The position numbers and the translations under genes are program-made. Below the pieces are notes generated by a model. The model searched no databases and was not told the DNA's origin. It saw only the letters and a list, made by a program, of their open reading frames with translations. Shown one piece after another: positions 5,775 through 11,892 of a stretch of DNA of 11,923 nt (position 1 is its first letter; every line of letters starts with the position of its first letter). The stretch spans positions 1 to 11,923 of the forward strand of contig JAJZWQ010000100.1 in NCBI GenBank assembly GCA_021846605.1, read 5' to 3'. Origin of the DNA: Bacillota bacterium. Lineage in GTDB: Bacteria > Bacillota_E > RBS10-35 > JAJYVN01.

Positions 5775-6353
5775 TCCAGCCCATGGCGCCGGTGAGGCGC
5801 GCCCCGTCCGTCAGCAGGTTGAGCGGGTGGAAGTCCATGTGCAGAAGGGTGTCTGGGAGGGGGGGACGCTGTCGAGGCGGACCCGCGGCAGTGGTTCGTC
5901 GATCAGCGCGGTCCGTCAGGGGTGGCCGCAGGGACGGGAGCGCATCGGCGACGGGCGCCAAGTGCACGCGCGCCTGCATCTCGCCGGCGCGCACACCCAG
6001 TTGGTGGCCTTCCAGGGAGATGCGCAGTTCAAGCCCCACCGACGTCTCGCGCATACCGCGAAGAACGCGACAAACAGGAATGTCTCGCCGGTGAGGACGC
6101 CTCTGACCCAGACCTGGGGTAGGGGCAGTCCCTGGCGACCCAGGTGGCGCAGGAAGGCCTCCTCCTTCTCCTGCGCGGCGTCGGCACCCGCGGGGTAGAT
6201 CCGCAGCGTGGCGGGTTCCGGACTGCCCCGCTCGGGCCAGACCCGGGTGTCGGTGCCGCCGGGCATGCGGACGGCCGTGGGGGCGACGCCGAAGTCCATC
6301 GTCCGCAGGATGTGGAACACGAACGGTCGCTCGTGGACGTCCACGCGGAGCAC
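5770..6353 (-). pseudogene. Aminoglycoside phosphotransferase (APH)-family pseudogene, frameshifted and 3'-truncated
   Basis: GTG 6353 with GGAGGGG (6365-6371) opens an N-lobe-like frame: R-M-P-G-G-T-D-T-R-V-W, then T-L-R-I-Y-P-A-G, then a segment ending G-L-P-L-P-Q-V-W-V-R-G. Near 6060 the similarity moves to another frame (V-G-L-E-L-R-I-S-L-E-G through M-Q-A-R-V-H-L). Near 5912 it returns to the first frame (T-A-L-I-D-E-P-L-P-R-V-R-L-D), and near 5860 it shifts again to L-L-H-M-D-F-H-P-L-N (5818-5841), the APH catalytic loop. The next motif, normally I/L-D-W with the metal-binding Asp, reads M-G-W (5776-5784). About 100 C-terminal residues are missing, and the frame runs into the transposase remnant at 5770-5774. 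At least three frameshifts, a lost Asp and truncation make it non-functional. It follows the methyltransferase by 68 nt on the same strand. Confidence 0.72.
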
Positions 6354-6421
6354 CGCCGCCCCGTCCCCTCCGCCTGGCGGGTTGGGAACCCTTGCGGGCG
6401 GTCACCCCCGCGCGCCTCGCG

Positions 6422-7405
6422 TCACCTGACCGCCACGGCCACCAGCGGGAGGTCGAGGAAGGTCAGCCCCGGCCACAGCCCCGCGGCCCGAATGGCGGCC
6501 CGCCCGGCGGACAGCCGCCAGAGCGACGTCAGACAGGCGCCCAACCACGGGCGCCGCCAGTGGAGGGCGGAGCCGCTGGTCAGAAGCCTGTCCAGGTGGT
6601 GGGGGAAGTGGATACGGGGTCGGCCAAATCCAGCCTGCCGCAGGGCGTCCAGGTACTGCGCGTAGGTGTAGCGGGCCTTGTCCCCAGCGCGCGGGGGCAC
6701 CACGCCGGCGCTGCGCAGCACGCTGACCGCCGGTTCGCTGACGACCACGAAGCGCCCTCCCGGCCGTAGCACGCGGTGCACCTCGCGCACGGCGCGCGGG
6801 AGGTCCTGCGCGTGGTGCAGCGCGGACGACACGAGCACGGTGTCCACGGTGCGGTCCGCCAACGGGAGGTGGCACATGTCGGCCAGCACCTTGGCGTACC
6901 CCGAGTCGGATGCGCCGTCCGTGTGGAAGTACAGGTCGACCCCCAGGCAGCGCACGCCGTGGCGGGCGGCATCCCGCAGGAAGAACGAGGGGGAGCGGCA
7001 GCCCAGTTCCACCAGCGTCGTGCCGGGGCGCACCACGTGTGCGCGCACGCCCAGGTAGTTGTGCCACGTCAGGTCGTCGCGGACGTTCTGCTCGGGCAGG
7101 GAGAGTGCCCGCAGCAGCCGGGCTTCGGTCCGGTGCGATTCCAGGGCGGCGACCACGACCACCTGGAAGTCCGCCACCCCCCCGCGGAAGCCGGACTCTG
7201 CGATCTGCCGCGCGTATTCCGCCTCGACATCCGCCGTGACACGCAGCAGGTCCCAGACCCCCGCGGTGCGGCGGATGGCGCGGGCGCACCCCGGGCACGT
7301 CCCGGGGGGTGCCACCAGGTCGTTCGGCAGCCGCGCCCCGCAATCGGGACACACCAGTAGTGGCCCAGCCGATCGAGGGTCCGCTGCCGACCTGGCGGCT
7401 ACCAT
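6422..7405 (-). CDS. Class I SAM-dependent methyltransferase with N-terminal zinc ribbon
   Basis: This is a 327-aa protein from ATG 7405; GGGGAG lies only 3 nt upstream with further G runs before it, so the start is reasonable but not certain. Residues 18-40 carry a C4 zinc ribbon (C19-x2-C22 ... C37-x2-C40). Residues 129-220 form a Methyltransf_11-type core: motif I is L131-V-E-L-G-C-R-S-P-S-F, the acidic end of strand 2 is D157 (G-V-D-L), motif II/III is L-P-L-A-D-R-T-V-D-T-V-L, and A-L-H-H is followed by V-L-R-P-G-G-R-F. The C-terminal third is hydrophobic and helical and may form a substrate lid or touch the membrane. Zinc-ribbon methyltransferases of this layout often act on lipids, quinones or glycan precursors, but the substrate is unknown. 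It is probably the promoter-proximal gene of a unit that once included the APH-like pseudogene. Confidence 0.83.
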   Translation of the reverse strand: MVAARSAADPRSAGPLLVCPDCGARLPNDLVAPPGTCPGCARAIRRTAGVWDLLRVTADVEAEYARQIAESGFRGGVADFQVVVVAALESHRTEARLLRALSLPEQNVRDDLTWHNYLGVRAHVVRPGTTLVELGCRSPSFFLRDAARHGVRCLGVDLYFHTDGASDSGYAKVLADMCHLPLADRTVDTVLVSSALHHAQDLPRAVREVHRVLRPGGRFVVVSEPAVSVLRSAGVVPPRAGDKARYTYAQYLDALRQAGFGRPRIHFPHHLDRLLTSGSALHWRRPWLGACLTSLWRLSAGRAAIRAAGLWPGLTFLDLPLVAVAVR

Positions 7406-7760
7406 CCGCTCCCCGCCCCCCTGCGGGCGCGCGGCGCCCACCGAGAGCGTAGCCGCGCCCGCTGCGGGGGGCAGTGCCACCCCGGGTCTCCGGCCCCGTA
7501 TCGCCCCCAGCGGGCAGGACGTACCGCGCGGTGGCGGCGGGCTTCCCACCGTCTGCGTCTGCGGGGGGATGGCCGCGTGGGGCGACCCACGGGTTGAAGG
7601 TGTCTTAACACTCGCCTGGCATGCTATGGGGGCGGCGTGCGGAGGGATGGTCCAGGGTGGCGAGGGGTCCCCGTCCGCCCAGGCGGCGCTCTGCCGGACC
7701 GGCGGCTGACCGGTTGGGTGCGGCGGCGCGCACCGTCGCCGCCCCGTTGGAGGGATCGCG
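7406..7760. other. Divergent intergenic region without a gene
   Basis: About 355 bp between the methyltransferase (minus) and the NqrB/RnfD-like pseudogene (plus). The only AT-richer spot is around 7593-7625 (TTGAAG, GTGTCTTAACAC, TGCTATGG). It may hold one or both promoters, but no box pair with proper spacing is convincing. A GGTGCG/CGCACC hairpin (7717-7734) lies just before the plus-strand ribosome binding site. Confidence 0.45.
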
Positions 7761-8492
7761 ATGGAGATTCCGCGGGCCGGAGCGGTGGCGGGACGGAGCC
7801 CGAGTTCGGTGTCGACCGTCCTGCGCCGTTTCCTGCGGACCCCCAAAGGCACGCTGCTTCCCGTCCTCCTCGGCCTGGCCGCGATCGCGGGGTCGATGCG
7901 CACCCCCACACGGTACCCGCGCTGGCGGCGGGCGTCGCCGGGGCGGTCGGGGTCGACCTCGTGGCGCTGACCCTGCGCAAGGGGTGGATCTCCTTCCCCA
8001 GTGGGGCGACCCTGACGGGGCTGATCGTCGCCCTCGTCCTGTCCCGGGAGTCGCCGGTGTACGTGCCGCTGGTGGTCTCGGCCATCGGCGTGGCCAGCAA
8101 ACACTTGCTGCGGACCCGCTGGGGCAACATCTTCCACCCGGCGACGTTGGCCATCCCGCTGTACACGCTGGTGGCGTGGACGGCGCAGACCTGGTGGGGC
8201 GCGCTCGGGCTCGAGGGGGTGTTCGGCTTCGTGCTGGTCCTCATCGCCGGGTGGTACATCACCACCAGGGTCAACAACCTGCCTCTGGCGGCCAGCTACC
8301 TGCTGGGGGCGCTGGGCGTCTCCACGGTGGCCGCGTTTGCGGGCGACGACGCCGCCGCGGGGCCGCATGCTCATCGGGGGCATCGTGTCCGTCGTCTCGG
8401 GCGTACAGTGGTGCATCCTGGCCGGTCTCCCCGTGGGGAACGCCGCGGAGTTGGTCCGCCGTGTCCTGGCCGCCAGGCGGGTGCGACGTCCG
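7761..8492 (+). pseudogene. NqrB/RnfD-family membrane protein, frameshifted with internal deletion
   Basis: ATG 7761 has a good GGAGGG (7749-7754). The first frame gives F-L-R-T-P-K-G-T-L-L-P-V-L-L-G-L, typical of the N-terminus of NqrB/RnfD-like membrane subunits. At the C5 run 7903-7907 the similarity moves to another frame; one extra C would restore M-R-T-P-H-T-V-P-A-L. That frame then carries several transmembrane segments with I-S-F-P-S-G-A-T-L-T-G and L-L-R-T-R-W-G-N-I-F-H-P-A, ending G-V-S-T-V-A-A-F-A-G near 8345. A third frame (from about 8367) supplies a final helix, M-L-I-G-G-I-V-S-V-V-S-G and L-P-V-G-N-A-A-E-L-V. The stretch expected between them (an N-A-A-L-F-F ... D-P-P-T-S-P type helix) is absent, implying loss of roughly 30 codons. 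Intact relatives are electron-transport membrane subunits; no other Rnf/Nqr gene is nearby. Confidence 0.68.
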
Positions 8493-8731
8493 GCCGCACC
8501 CGCGCGCTCGCGGCCCCACCCGGGCGGCCGCCGGTTGCCGCGCCGCCGGCGCCTCCAGCCGCCCCGGCGGGAACCGCGGCGCCCGCGTTCACGTCCATGC
8601 CGGCGGACCGGGAGGACAACCGCCAGGTCTGGAGATCCGGGCCCCGCTCCGGGCACGGAGGCTGGCGAGAGCGCACGCGCCAGCGGGAAGTGGGTCCCGG
8701 CTGGGCCGGCGGTGGCGGAGCGGACGGGGCG

Positions 8732-8743
8732 GTTCCGCGGAAC
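8732..8743. promoter_or_regulatory. 12-bp perfect palindrome before galU
   Basis: GTTCCGCGGAAC is a perfect palindrome ending 23 bp before the galU ATG and just ahead of its G-rich ribosome binding site. It is positioned to act as an operator or to fold in the mRNA leader. No regulator is implied by neighbours. Confidence 0.35.
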
Positions 8744-8766
8744 GGGGCAGGGGGGGACGGGCAGCG

Positions 8767-9705
8767 ATGGGGACACGGGAGGCAGGCTGGCGGCCGGGGG
8801 CCGCTGGCGGCGCGTATGCGGCCGTCATTCCGGTGGCCGGGCGCGCGACGCGGCTCTGGCCGGCCACGGCGGTGTTTCCGAAGGCGATGCTGCCGCTGGT
8901 CGACCGGCCGATCGTGGCCTACGCCGTGGACGAGGCGGCCCGTGCCGGCCTGCGTGACGTCATCTTCATCACGGATCCGGCCCGAGACCAGGTCGAGGCG
9001 TACTTCGAAATGCTGCCCGCGGTGGAGGCGGCCGCGCGGGCCAGGGGGATGCACCTGCGCCTGTGCCCGGCGGTGCGCTTCCACTACGTCCCCCAGGAGC
9101 AGCCCCTGGGCCTGGGGCACGCCGTGGGCCTGGCGGAGGATCTGGTGGGCGATCGGCCGTTCGTGGTCCTGCTTCCGGACGATGTCCTCCTCGGCCCGCC
9201 GGAGGGCCTGGACGAGATGGTCCGCCTGGCCCGGCGCACGGGCCGGCCCGTCGTCGCCGTTCGGCCCGTGGATCCCCGCCAGGTGCGCTCCTACGGGGTC
9301 GTCGCCCCCGGCGCGCGCTGGGGACCCGGTGTGCACGAGGTGCGGGACCTGGTGGAGAAGCCGTCCCCGGAGGGCGCGCCGTCGAACCTGGCCATCGTGG
9401 GCCGGTACGTGCTGCCTCCGTCCATCTTTCCGCTACTGCGGAACACGGTGCCCTCGCCCTCGGGCGACATCGAACTCACCGAGGCGCTGCACCGCCTGAA
9501 CCGCGAGCAGCCGCTGCTGGCGTACGAGTTCCCCGGGCGCGTGCTGGACACCGGGCAGAAGCTGGGGTTCATGCAGGCCACGGTCGAGATGGCGCTGGCG
9601 CATCCAGAGGTGGGGAGGGCGTTTGCCGCCTACCTGGCCGAACGCTGCTCGGACGGCCAGGTAGAGGGGAGTGACCCGCCCGGACGGATGGCCGGTCCCG
9701 CGTAG
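8767..9705 (+). CDS. galU: UTP--glucose-1-phosphate uridylyltransferase
   Basis: This is a 312-aa protein, normal for bacterial GalU. ATG 8767 follows a G7-A run (8751-8757) by about 9 nt; about 15 residues precede the usual first strand. The nucleotide-binding signature is A-A-V-I-P-V-A-G-R-A-T-R-L-W-P-A-T (residues 18-34), followed by F-P-K39-A-M-L-P-L-V-D-R-P. Further family marks are P-D138-D139-V-L-L-G (metal/nucleotide), V-E-K198-P-S-P-E-G (sugar-phosphate contact), G-D234-I-E-L-T-E-A-L, and L-D261-T-G-Q-K265-L-G-F. It makes UDP-glucose from UTP and glucose-1-phosphate for glycolipids, wall glycans and galactose metabolism. The signature loop reads GRATR where GxGTR is usual. It lies 59 nt upstream of two micro-ORFs on the same strand. 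Confidence 0.9.
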   Translation: MGTREAGWRPGAAGGAYAAVIPVAGRATRLWPATAVFPKAMLPLVDRPIVAYAVDEAARAGLRDVIFITDPARDQVEAYFEMLPAVEAAARARGMHLRLCPAVRFHYVPQEQPLGLGHAVGLAEDLVGDRPFVVLLPDDVLLGPPEGLDEMVRLARRTGRPVVAVRPVDPRQVRSYGVVAPGARWGPGVHEVRDLVEKPSPEGAPSNLAIVGRYVLPPSIFPLLRNTVPSPSGDIELTEALHRLNREQPLLAYEFPGRVLDTGQKLGFMQATVEMALAHPEVGRAFAAYLAERCSDGQVEGSDPPGRMAGPA

Positions 9706-9708
9706 ACG

Positions 9709-9727
9709 GCGCCGCCGCGGGCGGCGC
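9709..9727 (+). terminator. GC hairpin after galU
   Basis: GCGCCGCC (9709-9716) and GGCGGCGC (9720-9727) form an 8-bp stem with a GCG loop, starting 4 nt after the galU stop. No T run follows, so it may attenuate rather than end transcription into the two small frames downstream. Confidence 0.4.
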
Positions 9728-9764
9728 GCGGTATCGCGTCTCCGCTGGGGCACCGTAGGGTTCG

Positions 9765-9860
9765 GTGGATCCCGACGGCGCTTCGGCGATCTTCTCGGCC
9801 CGCTATGCGCGCGGCGAGATCATGCGCGCGGACATCACCGTTTCCGGGGGCGGGGCGTGA
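9765..9860 (+). CDS. SHOCT-like micro-ORF (31 aa)
   Basis: GTG 9765 opens a 31-codon frame: M-D-P-D-G-A-S-A-I-F-S, then A-R-Y-A-R-G-E-I-M-R-A-D, then a short Gly-rich tail. R-Y-A-R-G-E-I is the hallmark of the SHOCT motif, a short oligomerisation/membrane-association domain normally found at the C-terminus of small bacterial proteins. An in-frame TAG 6 nt upstream (9756-9758) fixes the N-terminus. AGGG (9757-9760) is a poor ribosome binding site at short spacing. Its TGA (9858-9860) overlaps by one base the ATG of the next frame, so the two could be translationally coupled. It is either a true small protein or the tail of a decayed larger SHOCT protein. Confidence 0.45.
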   Translation: MDPDGASAIFSARYARGEIMRADITVSGGGA

Positions 9861-10036
9861 TGTCTGCGCACCGCGCGGCCCGCATGGGGCTTGTCCTCTG
9901 CGCCATCGGCATCGTGGGTCTGCTGGCGACGCGGGTGCTGCTGGTCGTCTGGCTCGGCCGGGCCGTCGACCGGGCGCCGCTCGTCGCTGCCCGCCCGCCC
10001 GTGGTCCGGCGCCCGCGGCCGGGGTCCAGCATCTGA
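9860..10036 (+). CDS. 58-aa single-span membrane protein
   Basis: ATG 9860 shares its A with the TGA of the SHOCT-like frame. The GGGGGCGGGG before it (9846-9855) can serve as ribosome binding site. The layout is a short basic N-terminus (M-S-A-H-R-A-A-R), then a hydrophobic helix of about 24 residues (about 9-33, G-L-V-L-C-A-I-G-I-V-G-L-L). The tail is basic and Pro-rich (A-R-P-P-V-V-R-R-P-R-P). The positive-inside rule does not give a clear orientation, as both ends are basic. No family is recognised. A SHOCT motif and a single membrane helix usually occur in one polypeptide; here they lie in two overlapping frames. A bidirectional hairpin follows at 10042-10080. Confidence 0.5.
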   Translation: MSAHRAARMGLVLCAIGIVGLLATRVLLVVWLGRAVDRAPLVAARPPVVRRPRPGSSI

Positions 10037-10041
10037 TGCCG

Positions 10042-10080
10042 CCCCCCACGCCAGGTGGGGGGACGACGATGTCGCCCCCC
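10042..10080. terminator. Two mutually exclusive hairpins between convergent genes
   Basis: CCCCCCAC (10042-10049) pairs perfectly with GTGGGGGG (10055-10062). The same G6 (10057-10062) can instead pair with C6 at 10075-10080, with CGAC/GTCG (10064-10067 and 10071-10074) continuing the stem. The element lies between the plus-strand micro-ORFs and the minus-strand hydrolase and would fold in either transcript. No T runs flank it. Confidence 0.5.
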
Positions 10081-10091
10081 CGGAACGGCTG

Positions 10092-10616
10092 TCAGCGCGC
10101 ATATACGGTACCGTCGATCACCTTGGTCACGGTGCGGCTGTAGATCCAGGAGCTGCTCACGCCCTGACCGGGGTCGTAGAAGTAGAGGGCGCCGCCGGTC
10201 GGGTCCGCCCCGTTGGCGGCGGCCCGGGCGGCCGCCAACGCGGTCGGCGTGGGGGAGACGTTCCAGAAGTAGCCGTTGAGCACCGGAGTGAACTGATAGG
10301 GGGCGAAGAGCACGGCGTCGACCGTCTTGCCGAAGCCGCCGTTGCGCAGGCGGTTCATGATCACTGCCGCCACGCCCAGCTGGTCCTGATAGGACCGGTT
10401 GCCCTCCTCCGCCACCACCATTCGCGCGATCAGGTCGATCGCGGTGGCGCTCAACCCGCCATCCGTTTGCGGCGGCGCCGCCGCCTGGTGCGCCGGGGCC
10501 GCCATGTGTGCCGCCGGCATCGAGGCGGCCAGCGTGGGCGCGCCGGTGGCGCCCAGCAACCCGAGGGCGCATGTCGCGGTCGCGACCAGGGCACGCATCG
10601 TTCGTCGGATACGCAT
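10092..10616 (-). CDS. Secreted SleB-type cell wall hydrolase
   Basis: This is a 174-aa protein with an ideal ribosome binding site (AAAGGAG, 10624-10630) 7 nt before ATG 10616. Residues 1-31 form a signal peptide: basic M-R-I-R-R-T-M-R, hydrophobic core, and a likely cleavage after T-L-A-A-S or nearby. An Ala/Pro-rich linker runs to about residue 52. The rest is a Hydrolase_2 (SleB-like) domain: I-A-R-M-V-V-A-E70-E-G-N-R-S-Y with the expected catalytic Glu, then Q-L-G-V-A-A-V-I-M-N-R-L, Y-Q-F-T-P-V, and G-G-A-L-Y-F-Y-D-P. The family includes spore-cortex lytic transglycosylases and vegetative wall hydrolases. There is no LysM or other peptidoglycan-binding repeat, and no ypeB-like partner is seen. 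Function is wall or cortex remodelling outside the membrane; a spore role is plausible but unproven. Confidence 0.87.
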   Translation of the reverse strand: MRIRRTMRALVATATCALGLLGATGAPTLAASMPAAHMAAPAHQAAAPPQTDGGLSATAIDLIARMVVAEEGNRSYQDQLGVAAVIMNRLRNGGFGKTVDAVLFAPYQFTPVLNGYFWNVSPTPTALAAARAAANGADPTGGALYFYDPGQGVSSSWIYSRTVTKVIDGTVYAR

Positions 10617-10673
10617 GGTCGTGCTCCTTTCAGCGCCTACACGTACTCGCCCGCCGCTCGCGGGGGCGGTGGA

Positions 10674-10705
10674 CCAGGGCGCGGACAGGTGTCCACGGAC
10701 CCTGG
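10674..10705 (-). repeat. Inverted repeat in the hydrolase leader
   Basis: CCAGGG (10674-10679) pairs with CCCTGG (10700-10705), enclosing GGACA/TGTCC (10683-10687 and 10690-10694). GTGGAC/GTCCAC (10669-10674 and 10691-10696) offers an alternative pairing. It lies about 60 bp upstream of the hydrolase start and could be an operator or leader structure. Confidence 0.4.
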
Positions 10706-10781
10706 CCGGATCAGGCGCCGGGCGCCATCATACCCACGGGGCGGTCGGCGGGCTGGCGGCCCGATCGCGGTGGGCGCCCGT

Positions 10782-10813
10782 GCGGAACGTCGACGGCCGG
10801 GTATACGTTCCGC
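10782..10813. repeat. 9-bp perfect inverted repeat
   Basis: GCGGAACGT (10782-10790) and ACGTTCCGC (10805-10813) are perfect inverted copies with a 14-nt spacer. Half-site length and spacing suit a dimeric DNA-binding protein or a hairpin. Confidence 0.45.
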
Positions 10814-10879
10814 GCGACCCCGGGCCGCGCGTGCCTCGTGTGGCTTCCAGCACCGGCCGCGGCTGACAAGGTCCGGATG

Positions 10880-10893
10880 CCCGCGGCCGCGGG
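10880..10893. repeat. 14-bp perfect palindrome
   Basis: CCCGCGGCCGCGGG is a perfect palindrome. In DNA this GC-rich it could arise by chance, but it sits among other inverted repeats. Confidence 0.4.
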
Positions 10894-10937
10894 TGCTCCG
10901 GGGCCGCGCCGCCGGCTGCGGACGCTGCGGCCCAAGG

Positions 10938-10972
10938 CGCCGGGGCGCGATGCCGGTCGCGGTGCCCCGGCG
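10938..10972. repeat. Nested GC-rich hairpin
   Basis: CGCCGGGGC (10938-10946) pairs with GCCCCGGCG (10964-10972). GCGA/TCGC (10947-10950 and 10957-10960) continues the stem after a 3-nt bulge, leaving a TGCCGG loop. This is a stable 13-bp structured element without a T run. Confidence 0.45.
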
Positions 10973-11222
10973 TCGCCGCGGGGCGCGGCGCTGCGCCGTT
11001 GCCAGAAGGTGCCTGCCGAGCACGGTGGCCTGGCGGTGGGGCTCCGGCGGGCGGGCGCCACTCCGCGTCTCTCGACGTCCGTAACAGAGCGCCCGGACGC
11101 GATGCAGGCGTCACGGCGTCTGACGACGACGCGGCGCGCGCCACCGCCCAGGCCGCACCGCGTCGCACGCCGCCTTCTCTATATAACGCTGCAAGGCTGC
11201 GGCCCGGGACCGCGCCCGATCC

Positions 11223-11247
11223 CCGCGCCCGCACATCCTGGGCGCGG
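11223..11247. repeat. CCGCGCCC/GGGCGCGG hairpin
   Basis: CCGCGCCC (11223-11230) and GGGCGCGG (11240-11247) form an 8-bp stem around GCACATCCT, about 130 bp upstream of the last gene. A second CCGCGCCC copy near 11209 could compete for pairing. Confidence 0.35.
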
Positions 11248-11375
11248 ACTCCCACACGACCACCCCGGCAGGAGGCGCCCGCGGGGCACCCTTGTCCACC
11301 TGCCCGCATAGGCTGTCCACGAGAGCGGAGGGTGGCCCACCGGGTCAGCGCTCCGCCTCCGGAAGGGGACCGACG

Positions 11376-11819
11376 ATGGCCTTTGCATTCTCGACCGGAC
11401 CGCTGGAAAACGCGACACCAGCCGGACCAAGCTCCGCAACGGTCTGGACCAAGGTGCTGAACAACCATCACCACACGCGCATCCGGGCGACGGTGAAGGT
11501 GTTCAAGCTGAATGGCCATAAGACACTCTCGTCCCAGACCAGCTTCAAGGTGGACCCCATGAGCTCTGGGTACACATTCATGGACGTGTCCGAGGCGCCG
11601 CAGTACGAGGTCCAGATCTCCATCTGTCCTGGCCGGGATCCGGACGACGTGCTCGTCTCCGTCTTCGGCAAGGATCTGGCGGGCAACCTGAATCCCAGTC
11701 ACCGCCTGGTCCAGCAGGAACTGACGCCGATCGGTGATCTGAGCTTCACGGACGACGACCCGGACGACACAGACCCTTCGGGGCGCCCCGCGGACAGCGG
11801 GGACGACCCCGGCGCATAA
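11376..11819 (+). CDS. Conserved protein of unknown function with acidic tail
   Basis: This is a 147-aa protein; GGAAGGGGA (11361-11369) gives a clear ribosome binding site 6 nt before ATG 11376. Residues 1-118 alternate polar and hydrophobic residues like an all-beta sandwich: A-F-S-T-G-P-L near the start, V-W-T-K-V-L-N-N, A-T-V-K-V-F-K-L-N-G, Y-E-V-Q-I-S-I-C, and V-L-V-S-V-F-G-K-D then N-L-N-P-S-H-R. The last 25 residues are Asp/Pro-rich (D-D-D-P-D-D-T-D). I recall similar short proteins in Bacillota, with N-terminal F-S-T-G-P and a V-S-V-F-G-K-D ... N-P ... R-x3-x-E-L-T segment. Their role is unknown to me. There is no signal peptide or membrane helix, and only one Cys. It is followed directly by a terminator, so it is probably a single-gene unit. 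Confidence 0.75.
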   Translation: MAFAFSTGPLENATPAGPSSATVWTKVLNNHHHTRIRATVKVFKLNGHKTLSSQTSFKVDPMSSGYTFMDVSEAPQYEVQISICPGRDPDDVLVSVFGKDLAGNLNPSHRLVQQELTPIGDLSFTDDDPDDTDPSGRPADSGDDPGA

Positions 11820-11856
11820 GGCAGACCGCGGGCCGCCGGTGCGCGGCGCGGGTGCG

Positions 11857-11892
11857 CGGGGTCGGCCGGCCGGCTGACCCCGTGCCCTCTTT
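11857..11892 (+). terminator. Intrinsic terminator after the last gene
   Basis: CGGGGTC (11857-11863) pairs with GACCCCG (11876-11882), continued by a G-T wobble and GCC/GGC to a GGCC loop, an 11-bp stem. TGCCCTCTTT follows, a short imperfect T tract. It is the best terminator in the window. Confidence 0.6.

Larger units (their letters stand above)
10617..11375. other. Gene-free stretch with clustered inverted repeats
   Basis: About 760 bp where no frame on either strand has protein-like content. It carries inverted repeats at 10674-10705, 10782-10813, 10880-10893, 10938-10972 and 11223-11247. It also has one AT-rich spot (CTATATAAC around 11179-11187). TATGAT on the minus strand (complement of 10729-10734) could be a -10 for the hydrolase, but the -35 is poor. 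Confidence 0.55.

Noticed and set aside
8725..8745. T-box-like sequence (GGTTCCGCGG) before galU
   Set aside because: It only loosely resembles the UGGNACCGCG core. No specifier loop, stem I or terminator with a T run could be found, and galU is not a usual T-box target.
7406..8776. N-terminal extension of the methyltransferase frame upstream of 7405
   Set aside because: The extension is Arg/Pro/Gly-rich, overlaps the NqrB/RnfD-like similarity on the other strand, and precedes the zinc ribbon without any recognisable domain.
11179..11187. TATATAAC as a promoter for the last gene
   Set aside because: No -35-like sequence lies at proper spacing, and the site is nearly 190 bp from the start codon, so it was left as an observation only.
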